A stretch of DNA of 64,000 bases from Pseudomonadota bacterium (GCA_009926615.1 RFOM01000003.1:41191-105190); one strand, 5' to 3'; counted from the first letter of the stretch, positions 47,306 through 56,824 are shown. Numbers and translations are program-made. The notes: generated from the letters alone by a model not told the origin.

Positions 47306-48166
47306 CTATACAAAATAGTCCGCAACTTTGAGACGCTCCGCGAGCTGAAGATGTGCTTGCAGAGTCGATCTGGAGACCTTGAGAATCCTGCTCGCTTCTG
47401 TCTGGGTGATTTTTCTCTTCTGAAAGACGTAGTAAGCCAAGGCAGCCTTGAAGACGTCGTGCGGCTCCTGAAGCTCGATAAGGCGGTCAAACAGAGCGGA
47501 AAGGTCTGATGAACTTGCGCTCAGCGCCTGACCTTTGGATGTTCCGCCGGCTTGATTTTCAGTGCGTCGCCTGCCCTGCTCACTGGCCAGCTTCCCAAGG
47601 TACTCCATGGCCGCCTCATCCTGACCTCGGTATCCGGCGATAAAAGCAACCTGAACAACCGCATCGAAGAACACCTCAGGACCATGGTTTTCGAGAATTT
47701 TTCGCAGCAAAGCCATTTTTTGTCCGTCAAAAACATCAATGTATCTTTCCAATCCCGACGTTTCGAGAAACTGAGCCGTCATAGCCGCAGGGCTGGGAAG
47801 GAGGTCCTCCGCGCATGGAAGTGTGAACGGAACGGCAGCCGTGCCGGCGGGAATGGCCTGCGCACAGACTGTCAGTTTACGGACTTTCGTGGAGCTTGCA
47901 GAATTTTTTACGGAGGAATGAATCGGTGCCGCCGCAATTTTGATGTTGTTCTCCTCGCCGCCGATAAATTGGACTTCCAGCGGGCCGACCCTGAGGCCTT
48001 TGCGATTGCCTTCGAGATAATTTCGGACTGCAGCCCGCAAGATGGGGTCAGCAGCATGAACAACAACATCAAAACCGCATTCGAGAGTCGCGAACCATCG
48101 TTGTGCTTCGGATTCGATTTTGCGGGTTAACAGAACCGAAAGAAATTGACTGCATGAATCATGCAT
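47306..48166 (-). CDS. Putative DNA-binding protein with Fis-type HTH
   Basis: A 286-residue protein. The C-terminal 40 residues (ITQTEASRILKVSRSTLQAHLQ) form a helix-turn-helix of the Fis family. The first two thirds start with ATLECGFDVVVHAAD, contain a basic region (RNYLEGNRKGLR) and a Pro/Ala-rich middle, and are not recognised. ATG 48166 has GGAG eight bases upstream. It diverges from parA with two parS sites between them, and the ATP synthase operon follows on the same strand. It may regulate the partition locus or the ATP operon. The gene lacks an obvious receiver or AAA domain, so it is not a typical sigma-54 activator. Confidence 0.7.
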   Translation of the reverse strand: MHDSCSQFLSVLLTRKIESEAQRWFATLECGFDVVVHAADPILRAAVRNYLEGNRKGLRVGPLEVQFIGGEENNIKIAAAPIHSSVKNSASSTKVRKLTVCAQAIPAGTAAVPFTLPCAEDLLPSPAAMTAQFLETSGLERYIDVFDGQKMALLRKILENHGPEVFFDAVVQVAFIAGYRGQDEAAMEYLGKLASEQGRRRTENQAGGTSKGQALSASSSDLSALFDRLIELQEPHDVFKAALAYYVFQKRKITQTEASRILKVSRSTLQAHLQLAERLKVADYFV

Positions 48167-48254
48167 AACAGGAGCTCCTTATTTGAGCCTTGTATTTCGC
48201 ACGGCTGATTTTTCTTCGCGATGGACATTTTCAGAACATCGCCTTGAGGCTTTA

Positions 48255-48270
48255 TGTTTCACGTGGAACA
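48255..48270. promoter_or_regulatory. parS: parS site 1
   Basis: TGTTTCACGTGGAACA differs from the chromosomal parS consensus TGTTTCACGTGAAACA at one position. It lies between the Fis-type gene and parA, about 195 bases upstream of the parA start. ParB binds this site and spreads. Confidence 0.9.
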
Positions 48271-48291
48271 CCTAATTGCACAAATACCGAG

Positions 48292-48307
48292 CGTTTCACG
48301 TGGAACA
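48292..48307. promoter_or_regulatory. parS: parS site 2
   Basis: CGTTTCACGTGGAACA has the same central G as site 1, plus a C at the first position. It lies 37 bases from site 1 on the same orientation, so the two may act as a cluster at the partition locus. Confidence 0.88.
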
Positions 48308-48465
48308 ATGTCAAGCTTTTGTCTGGCCCGAAATCTCAGAACAATTTCATTTCCAGCGCCGGATAACTTGCAGTTAAAGCAGACTCCGATGTAAGAAACG
48401 TCAGACAGACGACACACTTGAATCTTCAGTTCTATTGCCAAGTCGGGCGACACGGAGGCTACCAC

Positions 48466-49302
48466 ATGGCAGAAGCAAGAATTATCGCGTTATCCAACCA
48501 AAAAGGCGGAGTTGGTAAAACCACCAGCGCAGTCAATATTGCCGCTTCGCTTGCCGCGGCGGAATACAGAGTCCTGCTGGTCGACTTCGACCCCCAAGGG
48601 AATGCATCCAGCGCTTTGGGTGTAGAATCCCGCAGCCTAAAACCGAGCAGTTATGAGATGCTTATTCAAGAGTCCGCACCGGCGGATTGCATAGTCAAGA
48701 CTGAACTCAGCTATCTGGACCTAATCCCGGCTAACCAAGAACTTATCGGTGCTGAAATCGAACTCGTCTCAGCACTGGGCCGCGAACACCGTCTCAAAGA
48801 CGCACTCAATCTGTTAAAAAATAATTACGACTTTATTCTGATTGACTGCCCGCCCGCACTGGGACTCCTGACGGTCAACGCACTTGTAGCGGCCCACGGC
48901 ATTCTCGTTCCGCTGCAATGCGAATACTTTGCCCTCGAAGGACTGTCGCAACTCATGAAAACGGTCGAGCTTGTCAAAAAGTTCCTCAATCCTTCACTCG
49001 ATATCGAGGGCATACTGCTGACAATGTTCGACCGCAGAAACAATCTTTCTCATCAGGTCGAAGTCGATGTGCGTGAACATTTTAAAGACACCGTTCTGAG
49101 CACCAAGATTCCAAGAAATGTAAAACTCGGTGAGGCACCCTCTCACGGCAAGCCGATTATCCTTTATGACATTTCAAGTCCGGGAGCCCTTGCGTACATG
49201 GAAGCTGCGCAGGAACTCCTCGCAAGAACGCAACTCAAAAGGATAACTCCGGCACAAAAAAGAAACAGCTCACAATTTACGGAACCCACTGCAAATCCAT
49301 AA
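48466..49302 (+). CDS. parA: Chromosome partitioning ATPase ParA
   Basis: A Walker-type ATPase that moves the chromosome origin with ParB. The deviant Walker A KGGVGKTTS lies at residues 12-20, the Walker B LVDFDPQGNASSALG and the IDCPPALGLLTVNAL motif follow, and the C-terminal part has VEVDVREHF and SHGKPIILYD. 278 residues, a normal length for Soj-type proteins. ATG 48466 has GGAGG seven bases upstream; the frame extends to 48418. parB follows in 15 bases. Confidence 0.97.
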   Translation: MAEARIIALSNQKGGVGKTTSAVNIAASLAAAEYRVLLVDFDPQGNASSALGVESRSLKPSSYEMLIQESAPADCIVKTELSYLDLIPANQELIGAEIELVSALGREHRLKDALNLLKNNYDFILIDCPPALGLLTVNALVAAHGILVPLQCEYFALEGLSQLMKTVELVKKFLNPSLDIEGILLTMFDRRNNLSHQVEVDVREHFKDTVLSTKIPRNVKLGEAPSHGKPIILYDISSPGALAYMEAAQELLARTQLKRITPAQKRNSSQFTEPTANP

Positions 49303-49317
49303 CCAGGGAGGTCAGGC

Positions 49318-50457
49318 ATGCAAAAGAAACCGAACGGACTCGGCCGAGGACTCGGAGCGCTCCTCAACGCAGACGCATCGAAACCAAATACGAACACGCC
49401 CATCGCGGCGATAAACAATGTTCTGAGTAACCAGAATAACGCCAATGTCGCAAAAGCCGAAGACAACATTCAAGGTTCCAAACCGAATACAGATGTATCT
49501 CCAAAATCCCCTGCACTTGCAGCTAAGCCGACCGGTGAAACTCCAAATGCAATTGCGAATCCGCTTGCCGGAATGAACACCCTCAAAACATCCGACCTGC
49601 CTGACCTGCAAAAGCGGACTCAGGCATCTCAGTCCGCAGGACAACAGGTCCTTGAACTTTCACCGCTTCAATTGACACCGCTTGTGGATCAACCCCGAAC
49701 CGAATTTTACAGTTCTACGCTCGATGAATTGGCCGTCAGCATAAAAAGCTATGGAATTCTTCAGCCGATAGTCATCGCCCCAACCACTGAACCGGATAAA
49801 TTTACGATTATTGCAGGTGAAAGAAGGTGGCGCGCAGCCCAGATTGCAGGCTTGAGCAAGGTCCCCTGCGTCATACGGCAGCCCTCTGAACACAGTTCTC
49901 TTGAACTTGCGCTGATTGAAAACATTCAACGAGAGGAATTAAGTCCGCTCGATGAAGCCCGTGCATTCTCGAGACTCATTGACGAACACTCATACACCCA
50001 AGACACGCTTGCCAACAAAGTCGGAAAGGACAGAGCGACCGTTGCAAACAGTTTGCGCCTCCTGAGTCTTCCCGCTGAAATACTCACTGATCTTCAAGCA
50101 AAAGCATTAACTGCGGGACACGCGAGGGCTCTTTGTTCTCTGGATGAGAAAAAAATGCAGCTCAAAGTTCGCGACATGATCATTTCAAAGAAACTTTCGG
50201 TCCGGCAAACTGAAGACATAGTTAAAGAACTCAAAAAGGACCGAGATGCCAACGAACCTTCAGGCTCTCCGCAGCTTTCTCCCGACCTTCGTCACTTGTG
50301 TGACCAGTTTAAGGGGCATCTGGGAACCAAAGTCAGGATCACCGGAACCGCGGACCGAGGTCGGATTGAGATTAGCTATTATACTTTTGAGGATTTGGAG
50401 AGAATTGCCGAGCTAATGTTGTCGCCCGCACTTAATCCGCGCAGGTTGATGACTTAA
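49318..50457 (+). CDS. parB: Chromosome partitioning protein ParB
   Basis: A CTP-dependent DNA clamp that loads at parS. The N-terminal KKPNGLGRGLGALL binds ParA. After a polar spacer of about 90 residues come the ParB box GERRWRAAQIAGL, the ENIQREELSPLDEA motif, and the helix-turn-helix KVGKDRATVANSLRLL, then a C-terminal dimerisation region. It is 379 residues, longer than usual because of the low-complexity spacer (about 20-110). The bactofilin gene follows in about 45 bases. Confidence 0.96.
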   Translation: MQKKPNGLGRGLGALLNADASKPNTNTPIAAINNVLSNQNNANVAKAEDNIQGSKPNTDVSPKSPALAAKPTGETPNAIANPLAGMNTLKTSDLPDLQKRTQASQSAGQQVLELSPLQLTPLVDQPRTEFYSSTLDELAVSIKSYGILQPIVIAPTTEPDKFTIIAGERRWRAAQIAGLSKVPCVIRQPSEHSSLELALIENIQREELSPLDEARAFSRLIDEHSYTQDTLANKVGKDRATVANSLRLLSLPAEILTDLQAKALTAGHARALCSLDEKKMQLKVRDMIISKKLSVRQTEDIVKELKKDRDANEPSGSPQLSPDLRHLCDQFKGHLGTKVRITGTADRGRIEISYYTFEDLERIAELMLSPALNPRRLMT

Positions 50458-50501
50458 ATTCGTGATTCAAGCTTTCAATGGACTGGGGAGATCAAAGACC
50501 C

Positions 50502-50909
50502 ATGAAAAAACCGGACTCTTCATACAACGATAGAGAAATTCGGGCCTTCCTCGAAGAAGGATGTGAATTTGAAGGTAAACTCACATTTACAGGTGTCGTG
50601 AGACTCAACGGAAAATTTTACGGTGATATTGACTCCGAGGACACGCTCATTGTCGGCGAAACTGCACTTGTGCAGGGCAATGTCCGTGTCGGAGTCGCCA
50701 TTATCGGCGGTAAAGTTCAAGGTGACATTGTGACCAAACACTGCACCGAGATTCTTGCAAGCGGCTACATTGAAGGCTCAATCAATTCACCCAAAATGAT
50801 CACCCATGAGGGTGGTCAAATCAACGGCCACATCTCCGTGATCAGAGAGCAAAGAGGGCTCGCACTCGTTTCCGCGACCGAAAACACACCTACGATTGCT
50901 AATTTATAA
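50502..50909 (+). CDS. Bactofilin
   Basis: A polymer-forming cytoskeletal protein (135 residues). A disordered N-terminus is followed by a compact beta-helix domain with the typical repeated GxxxGD turns: EGKLTFTGVVRLNGKFYGDI, GNVRVGVAIIGGKVQGDI and GYIEGSI. Bactofilins often lie next to parAB and help shape the cell or place the partition system. I chose ATG 50502, because homologues often start MKKP; ATG 50478 is possible. The last 11 bases overlap the end of the convergent uppP gene. Confidence 0.9.
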   Translation: MKKPDSSYNDREIRAFLEEGCEFEGKLTFTGVVRLNGKFYGDIDSEDTLIVGETALVQGNVRVGVAIIGGKVQGDIVTKHCTEILASGYIEGSINSPKMITHEGGQINGHISVIREQRGLALVSATENTPTIANL

Positions 50910-51732
50910 AATAAAGAAGCAACGCCGCGACAATTATTCTGTAATAAGCAAAAACGGTCAGCGGGAAGCGCTTAAGGAAAGCCAAGAAGCCTTTAACGCA
51001 AATATATGCCGTGAACCAAGAAACAAGAATTCCGATTCCAAGCTGGACTCTCAATTCCGAATCAATCAGATGCCAAGAGCTTTTAGCCTCGTAGAGAGCC
51101 GTTCCGCACAGCGTTGGCAAACCAACAAGAAAACTAATTTCAGCAGCAGCAGTCCGCGAAAACCCCCGCCAGCGGCCAAAGAGAATAGTCGCGGCCGAAC
51201 GGCTGAACCCGGGCCAAAGTGCGCAGCATTGACCCAAACCTACAATCAACGCATCAAAAAAACCCAAACTCTCAATTGATCGCTCGCGCCCTGCCCGTCT
51301 TCGCGAAAGAAACCATTCATCCACCAAAATGAGAATGCCACCCGCAAGCAATGCATAAGCAACAACCCGGACTTCAAAAAGTGATTTGACGAAATCTTTA
51401 AAAATAAAGCCGAAGACTGCAAAAGGAACGACAGAAAAAGCAAAATACAGCGAATGCTGACGGGCCAGAATCAAGGAGGCTTTTGTGCCGTCCGCCTTGC
51501 GAAAAAAAAGCGCCAGCCAAGCCTTCAGCCAAGCCAACAAAGTCGGCCAAAAAACCGAAATGACGGCCAGAATCGCACCTGCCTGAACAATGACCAGAAA
51601 TGCATCCAGCGCGTCGGACCGGTTCAAACCGAGAAAATGGCGGGCTAGAATCATATGTCCGGTAGAGCTCACCGGCAAAAACTCAGTGACACCCTCGACA
51701 ATAGAAAGCCAGACAGAGTCCAACATCTTCAT
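50899..51732 (-). CDS. uppP: Undecaprenyl-diphosphatase UppP (BacA)
   Basis: An integral membrane enzyme that dephosphorylates undecaprenyl pyrophosphate, recycling the lipid carrier and giving bacitracin resistance. The conserved VEGVTEFLPVSSTGHMIL (about 13-30) and the second motif FSRSAATILFGRWRGFSRTAAAEISFL are present, with eight or so membrane spans. 277 residues is normal. The phoH-like gene lies 32 bases upstream on the same strand. It overlaps bactofilin tail to tail. Confidence 0.95.
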   Translation of the reverse strand: MKMLDSVWLSIVEGVTEFLPVSSTGHMILARHFLGLNRSDALDAFLVIVQAGAILAVISVFWPTLLAWLKAWLALFFRKADGTKASLILARQHSLYFAFSVVPFAVFGFIFKDFVKSLFEVRVVAYALLAGGILILVDEWFLSRRRAGRERSIESLGFFDALIVGLGQCCALWPGFSRSAATILFGRWRGFSRTAAAEISFLVGLPTLCGTALYEAKSSWHLIDSELRVQLGIGILVSWFTAYICVKGFLAFLKRFPLTVFAYYRIIVAALLLYFIN

Positions 51733-51764
51733 ATTCGACTACCCGCAAACAAATGGTCCATTCC

Positions 51765-53099
51765 TCAGAGCAAATTCGCAGCAATTGTCGCCAGCGCGGA
51801 ACGCTCTCCCTTGACCAAGGTCACATGTCCCCCGATTCCTTCCCGCCGAAAACGCTCCACAACGTAAGTCAGACCATTGGATGCGGCATCAACATAGGGA
51901 TTATCGATCTGGTAAGGGTCGCCTGTCAGAATCACTTTTGTGTTGTCACCGGCGCGGGTCAAAATCGTTTTGATTTCATGAGGCGTCAGGTTTTGCGCTT
52001 CATCAACAATAAAAAACTGATTGGGAATGGAACGGCCGCGGATATAGGTCAATGGTTCTACTTCAAGTATGCCCTGAGAAATCAGCTCATGATAACTCTG
52101 CGAAAGCCTCTTGCCTCTTCCCTGCGAATGTCCGCCGAGCAGCAACTCAAGATTATCAAAAATCGGCTGCATCCAAGGATTAAGTTTCTCTTCCAAACTT
52201 CCCGGCAAATAACCAACGTCGCGACCAAGCGGAAAAATCGGACGGCTGACCAACAACTTCTGATAGCGAGCCTCGTCTGTCGTCTTCTCAAGACCCGCGG
52301 CAATGGCCAGCAGAGTTTTTCCGGTACCGGCGGTTCCGACGAGCGTCACCATCTTGATGTCATCGTCGAGCAACAAATCAAGCGCGAAACTTTGTTCAAG
52401 GTTTCTTGGATAAATCCCCCAGACATAATCCTTGCCGCCGAAATTCAACGGCTTGAGGGAGCCTGTCACATGATCAAATTTGCCGTAAACAAACTGGGAA
52501 GCCTGCTCCGCATCACGCAAAATGACATACTGATTCGGCATCAACTCATAGGATTCAAGAGAAACCGAACCTGTTGCAAGAAAATCGCGCAGCAGACGGC
52601 CGTCAACTTCAAACTCAGCTATGCCGGTATAGAGCTCGTCGATGTTGACTTTGTCAGCTTCAAAATCTTCGACCGCCACACCCAATGCATCAGCCTTGAT
52701 GCGCAGATTGGAATCCTTGGTAATAAGAACAACCGGCAAGGTCGACTTTGACTTGAGCATCAGTGCCACGGACAAAATCAAATTGTCCGCTTTTCGCTCA
52801 AAATACTGAGGCAGCAATGCCATATCCGAGTCAAGGGTGACAAACACGTGGCCGCTGTCCATACGGTCGGGAAAAAGAGGAATACCCGTACTCAATGACC
52901 CCCTGCTGCGCAAATCATCCATAATTCTGGAAAGATGACGCGCGTTTCGCCCCGTCTCGCTCAGTCCTTTTTTAAAGGTATCAATTTCCTCGATCACGGA
53001 TATGGGAATGTAAACGTCATTATCCTCAAACGAAAAAATCGCATTCGGGTTTGCAAGCAAAACATTGGTGTCGAGCACAAATTTCTTTTTCAAATTCAA
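51765..53099 (-). CDS. PIN-domain PhoH-like ATPase
   Basis: A 444-residue protein with an N-terminal PIN domain (FVLDTNVLLANPNAIF, then ISVIEEIDTFKKG, and LITKDSNLRIKA with a conserved Asp), followed by a PhoH/RNA-helicase-like ATPase (about 230-444) with the P-loop VGTAGTGKTLLAI and the Walker B FFIVDEAQNLTPHEIKTIL and a TGDPYQIDNPY motif. PIN-PhoH2 proteins are thought to be RNA helicase-ribonucleases. Length and domain order are typical. It diverges from prkA with about 110 bases between. Confidence 0.93.
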   Translation of the reverse strand: MNLKKKFVLDTNVLLANPNAIFSFEDNDVYIPISVIEEIDTFKKGLSETGRNARHLSRIMDDLRSRGSLSTGIPLFPDRMDSGHVFVTLDSDMALLPQYFERKADNLILSVALMLKSKSTLPVVLITKDSNLRIKADALGVAVEDFEADKVNIDELYTGIAEFEVDGRLLRDFLATGSVSLESYELMPNQYVILRDAEQASQFVYGKFDHVTGSLKPLNFGGKDYVWGIYPRNLEQSFALDLLLDDDIKMVTLVGTAGTGKTLLAIAAGLEKTTDEARYQKLLVSRPIFPLGRDVGYLPGSLEEKLNPWMQPIFDNLELLLGGHSQGRGKRLSQSYHELISQGILEVEPLTYIRGRSIPNQFFIVDEAQNLTPHEIKTILTRAGDNTKVILTGDPYQIDNPYVDAASNGLTYVVERFRREGIGGHVTLVKGERSALATIAANLL

Positions 53100-53210
53100 A
53101 CACCTCGTATCAGGTCGTTTGGCACTCAGTACTTACCTTACCAAGGATATTAAACTATCATCTGCAGAGAACAAGTGCGCGGGGCAAGACTTTCACAATC
53201 AGGACACATC

Positions 53211-55466
53211 ATGGCAAACGCACCACAAACACGGGAACTACTGGAAGCACTGACCTTGGAATCGAAGCGCGATTTCAAAGAGAAAAATTATATCCTGTCA
53301 TTCGACGAATATCTTGATCTGTGCGCAAAGAAACCTCAACATTTGCTGAGATCATCAGCGCAATATCTGAAAGACATGATCGACTTCTACGGAGTGGAAG
53401 AGGTTGCACAGGGACATGAAGGCAAAAGAAGGCATTTCAAAGTTTTTGAACGCAATCGCGGACGAAGCCGCCCTCCGATTGTCGGACAGCATGAAGCTCA
53501 CGACCACATCTACAAAATCCTCGAACAGTTCGTCAGACAGGGCCGCGTGGACAAACTGATCCTGCTGCACGGCCCGAACGGATCTTCAAAATCATCGACT
53601 GCCGAAGCGCTCGCGCTTGCTCTTGAAGAATATTCGAAAACCGATGACGGAGCGATATACAGATTCAACTGGGTCTTTCCAAATGACAAAATAGGTCACG
53701 AGGGCCTCAGCGCCGGCGACGCAAACAAAAAAATCGGCTTCGGTGACGGACCCGCGCAGTGGAACTCAAAGGGAAGCTTTGCCCACCTCAGTGACGATGA
53801 ACTGCTCTGCAAGATTGTCAGTGAGCTCAAAGAAAATCCTGTCTACCTGCTGCCGCCTTCAAAACGCAGCATCTTTCTGACGGCAAACAAAGACGGAAAT
53901 TCTCAGGACACTTCATCCGCATTCCTGTCGGAAAGCGAACTGAGCGCAAAAAATCAGAAAATATTTGAAGCACTGCTGGTGGCCTACCACGGAGATCTGG
54001 AAAAAGTTTTCAGACATGTGCAGGTCGAAAGATTCTTCTTCAGCTCGCGCTACCGAACGGGAATTGCCACCGTAGAACCGCAAATGACCATTGATGCTCA
54101 GGACAAGCAAATTACCATGGAGCGCAATCTTCAGAACATTCCTCCCGTGCTGCAAAACATCCGCTTTTATGAACCCTCGGGCGATTTGATCGATGCGAGC
54201 CGCGGTTTTATCGAATTTGCCGACCTCCTCAAGCGGCCGCTCGAAGCGTTCAAATACCTGCTCACGACGGTCGAAAAAATGAGTATCGGTCTGACGTCGG
54301 GACAAGCCGACCTCGACCTCGTCATGATGGGAAGTGCAAACGAAAAGCACCTTGATGCATTTAAAGCCTCTCCGGACTGGCCGTCCTTCAAAGGACGGTT
54401 TGAATTAATTCGCGTGCCGTATCTGCTGTCTTCCCAGCTTGAAGCAAAAATATACGACGAGGATGTCAGAACCATTTCCAGAAACCGCGCGATTGGTCCG
54501 CATGCACTCGACCTTCTCGCCAAATGGGCCGTGCTCACGCGCCTGCGGCCGCCGGATCCCGAATTTTTTGAATTTAACGCGCGCAATTTGATTGCCCGCC
54601 TTGATCCGTTTGAAAAACTCGCGCTGTATGACGGTCTTGAGCCGTCGATGCACTTTTCGGATGCGGAAAAAGGTCAGCTCAAAAAACTTGTGCCGGAGAT
54701 CAAACGCGAATCACAGGCTTCGCACTTTTACGAAGGCCGGTTCGGTGCCTCGCCGCGCGAAATGAAGATGCTTCTGTACTTCGCATCGCAGCATCCGACC
54801 AGAGATCAGGTCAGCGCGCTTGCGGTCATCGACGAAATTGAAAATCTGATGCGCGACAGGTCAGTGTATGACTATCTGCAGTTCGAACCGCGGAACGGAT
54901 ATCACGATTTCAGAGAGTTCCATAAATTCATCCGATTTACGTACGCGCAGAATTTTCACAGGGAATTCATGATTTCCATGAATTTATTCGATGAAAGCCA
55001 ATACAACCGTGCATTCGAAAAATATCTGAAGCATATCGTGGCCTATCTGAAAAAAGAAAATCTTGTGAATGACATTACTCAAAAACTTGAGCCGGCAAGC
55101 GAACAAATCATGGAAGAAATGGAAGAACTGCTGGGTCTGAACGGCGAAAAACGCGAACTCAGGGAAGCACTCGTCGCCAAAATTGCTTCATGGCGAGTCG
55201 AAAACCCGGGAGCGGGCCTCGAAATCGGAAAAGTATTCAAGTCTGAGCTGCAGACAGTTGAACGAAGAATCTATGAGAGCAAAAAGGAGCTCATCGAGAG
55301 GACCAAGGAAGGAATGCTGACCTTCGGCACCGGCGACTACGAAAAACAACCCGCCGAACTGCTCAGAACATGCGAAGAAACATACAATAATTTGCAAAAA
55401 CGGTTCGGTTATTCGTGGAAAACATCATGGGAAAGCTTGGTCTTTTTGCGAACTCAGGGTAATTGA
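53211..55466 (+). CDS. prkA: PrkA-family serine protein kinase
   Basis: An AAA-type ATPase linked to a C-terminal kinase-like domain. The P-loop HGPNGSSKSSTAEALALAL lies at about residue 120 and the rest of the chain (SFDEYLDLCAKKP at the start, then IDASRGFIEFADLLKRPLEAFKYLL, and the late YLQFEPRNGYHDFREFHKFIRFTYAQNF) matches the PrkA family. The 751 residues exceed the usual 640, mostly through a long C-terminal part with a Glu-rich coiled coil. ATG 53211 is preferred over the upstream open frame. In many genomes it precedes the DUF444 and spoVR genes, but neither follows here. Confidence 0.92.
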   Translation: MANAPQTRELLEALTLESKRDFKEKNYILSFDEYLDLCAKKPQHLLRSSAQYLKDMIDFYGVEEVAQGHEGKRRHFKVFERNRGRSRPPIVGQHEAHDHIYKILEQFVRQGRVDKLILLHGPNGSSKSSTAEALALALEEYSKTDDGAIYRFNWVFPNDKIGHEGLSAGDANKKIGFGDGPAQWNSKGSFAHLSDDELLCKIVSELKENPVYLLPPSKRSIFLTANKDGNSQDTSSAFLSESELSAKNQKIFEALLVAYHGDLEKVFRHVQVERFFFSSRYRTGIATVEPQMTIDAQDKQITMERNLQNIPPVLQNIRFYEPSGDLIDASRGFIEFADLLKRPLEAFKYLLTTVEKMSIGLTSGQADLDLVMMGSANEKHLDAFKASPDWPSFKGRFELIRVPYLLSSQLEAKIYDEDVRTISRNRAIGPHALDLLAKWAVLTRLRPPDPEFFEFNARNLIARLDPFEKLALYDGLEPSMHFSDAEKGQLKKLVPEIKRESQASHFYEGRFGASPREMKMLLYFASQHPTRDQVSALAVIDEIENLMRDRSVYDYLQFEPRNGYHDFREFHKFIRFTYAQNFHREFMISMNLFDESQYNRAFEKYLKHIVAYLKKENLVNDITQKLEPASEQIMEEMEELLGLNGEKRELREALVAKIASWRVENPGAGLEIGKVFKSELQTVERRIYESKKELIERTKEGMLTFGTGDYEKQPAELLRTCEETYNNLQKRFGYSWKTSWESLVFLRTQGN

Positions 55467-55494
55467 GAAGGCAGAAAAAACCGGAGAACTTATC

Positions 55495-56817
55495 ATGATG
55501 CCGAAACTGCGGGGCGCAGCTGCGCCTTTGACCCTTGTTCTGCTTGCTTTCCCTGTTTGTTCCTCCACTGCCGAAACCCACGGCAGGAGCGTCGCTGTCA
55601 ATGAAAAATATAAAATCGACGAACGCGTCATCCTCGACGTTCAGAAGCCGGGATATCTGAATTTTGCGGTTGATCCGGCGACCAAAGCTCCGCACCTGCT
55701 GATTTCAGGATTTCAGGCCTTCGGAAAAGACCATCTCACGTCAATTACCGGCTGGGACAGAGGGCTGACTTCGACCGGTGAGCTTGATACGGCGGTACTC
55801 AACAAGGAAATCACCTGGCCCAACGAAGCGCGGATGGTGGAGTCGAAAATTTTTTCGGGTGAAGGACTTCTCGTTGCAGGCGGCTTCCTTGTTCCCGGCA
55901 AATCCACAGGTGCAGTGACCTTTGTTCCATGGAACCATCCCGAAAACGCGGTGGTCCTGACAACTCCGAAAAAGGGTTGGTATTATCACCGAACGGAGGA
56001 ATGGGACGTCAACAGCGACGGACTCATTGACCTCGTGACAGCCCGCGGAACCATGCCAATGGTCGGCAAACCTGACGGAGAATTAATCTGGCTCGAAAAT
56101 CCCGGACCGGCATCTGCCGGAATGCCGTGGAAAGAACATTTCATTGCACGCGGTCCTGATGTGCATTTCAGAATTTTAAATCATGCCCTTCCGGCATCCG
56201 AAAAAGATTTGCCGCTGACCATTATTTCAACTGAATTCTCAACGCGCAAACTGACTGTTCTCCGCCGGACGGAAGACGGAAATTTCCAAAACGTTGTCCT
56301 CGACAACACACTGGGCGCGGCGTTTGATATTCAACTCAACGACCTTAACGCAGACGGCAAAATCGACCTTCTTGTCACCAACCATGAGCCTGACTCGAAA
56401 GCTTCGGTGTTCGGATACGAATTCGATCCCTACACACTCAAAATTCTGAAAAGACATACATTGCTGACTGGAATTGAAACCCGTCAGAAGGGAATCAAAC
56501 AGGCTTCTCCGGGTACGATTCTGGCCTTTCACCCCACTCTTTCCGCAGGCAACGCATCTTCGAAGCCTTGGATTCTTGTCTCGGGCGACGGCTCACAACG
56601 GGCACATCTGCTTGTTCCGGAGAATGAAAACGGAGCGGAAAACTGGTCATACCGCGAACACGTTATTTGGAATGCAGAATCAACAGTAGGGCAATCGACT
56701 GTCGGAGATCTCGACGGCGACGGTCGAATTGAAATAATTATTCCGGCATATGACAAAAATAAAGTGGCCGTCTTTACCGTTACGCCTTTAAAGCTTCAGT
56801 CACCCCGCCGGCGTTGA
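55495..56817 (+). CDS. Exported FG-GAP/VCBS-repeat protein
   Basis: A 440-residue secreted protein with a signal peptide (hydrophobic run about 8-22, then SSTAET). Three calcium-binding-loop-like motifs of the FG-GAP/VCBS type are visible: DVNSDGLIDLVTARG near residue 175, DLNADGKIDLLVTN near 282 and DLDGDGRIEIIIPAY near 405. This suggests a beta-propeller. The middle repeats are aromatic-rich (WYYHRTEEWDV, WLENPGPASAGMPWKEHFI). The substrate is unknown; such propellers bind sugars or act in adhesion. It follows prkA by 29 bases on the same strand, but need not share its function. Confidence 0.85.
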   Translation: MMPKLRGAAAPLTLVLLAFPVCSSTAETHGRSVAVNEKYKIDERVILDVQKPGYLNFAVDPATKAPHLLISGFQAFGKDHLTSITGWDRGLTSTGELDTAVLNKEITWPNEARMVESKIFSGEGLLVAGGFLVPGKSTGAVTFVPWNHPENAVVLTTPKKGWYYHRTEEWDVNSDGLIDLVTARGTMPMVGKPDGELIWLENPGPASAGMPWKEHFIARGPDVHFRILNHALPASEKDLPLTIISTEFSTRKLTVLRRTEDGNFQNVVLDNTLGAAFDIQLNDLNADGKIDLLVTNHEPDSKASVFGYEFDPYTLKILKRHTLLTGIETRQKGIKQASPGTILAFHPTLSAGNASSKPWILVSGDGSQRAHLLVPENENGAENWSYREHVIWNAESTVGQSTVGDLDGDGRIEIIIPAYDKNKVAVFTVTPLKLQSPRRR

Positions 56818-56824
56818 TTGAGGG

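Noticed and set aside
48241..48465. Replication origin candidate next to parS
   Set aside because: No cluster of DnaA boxes, no AT-rich unwinding stretch, and no dnaA, gidA or gidB in the window.
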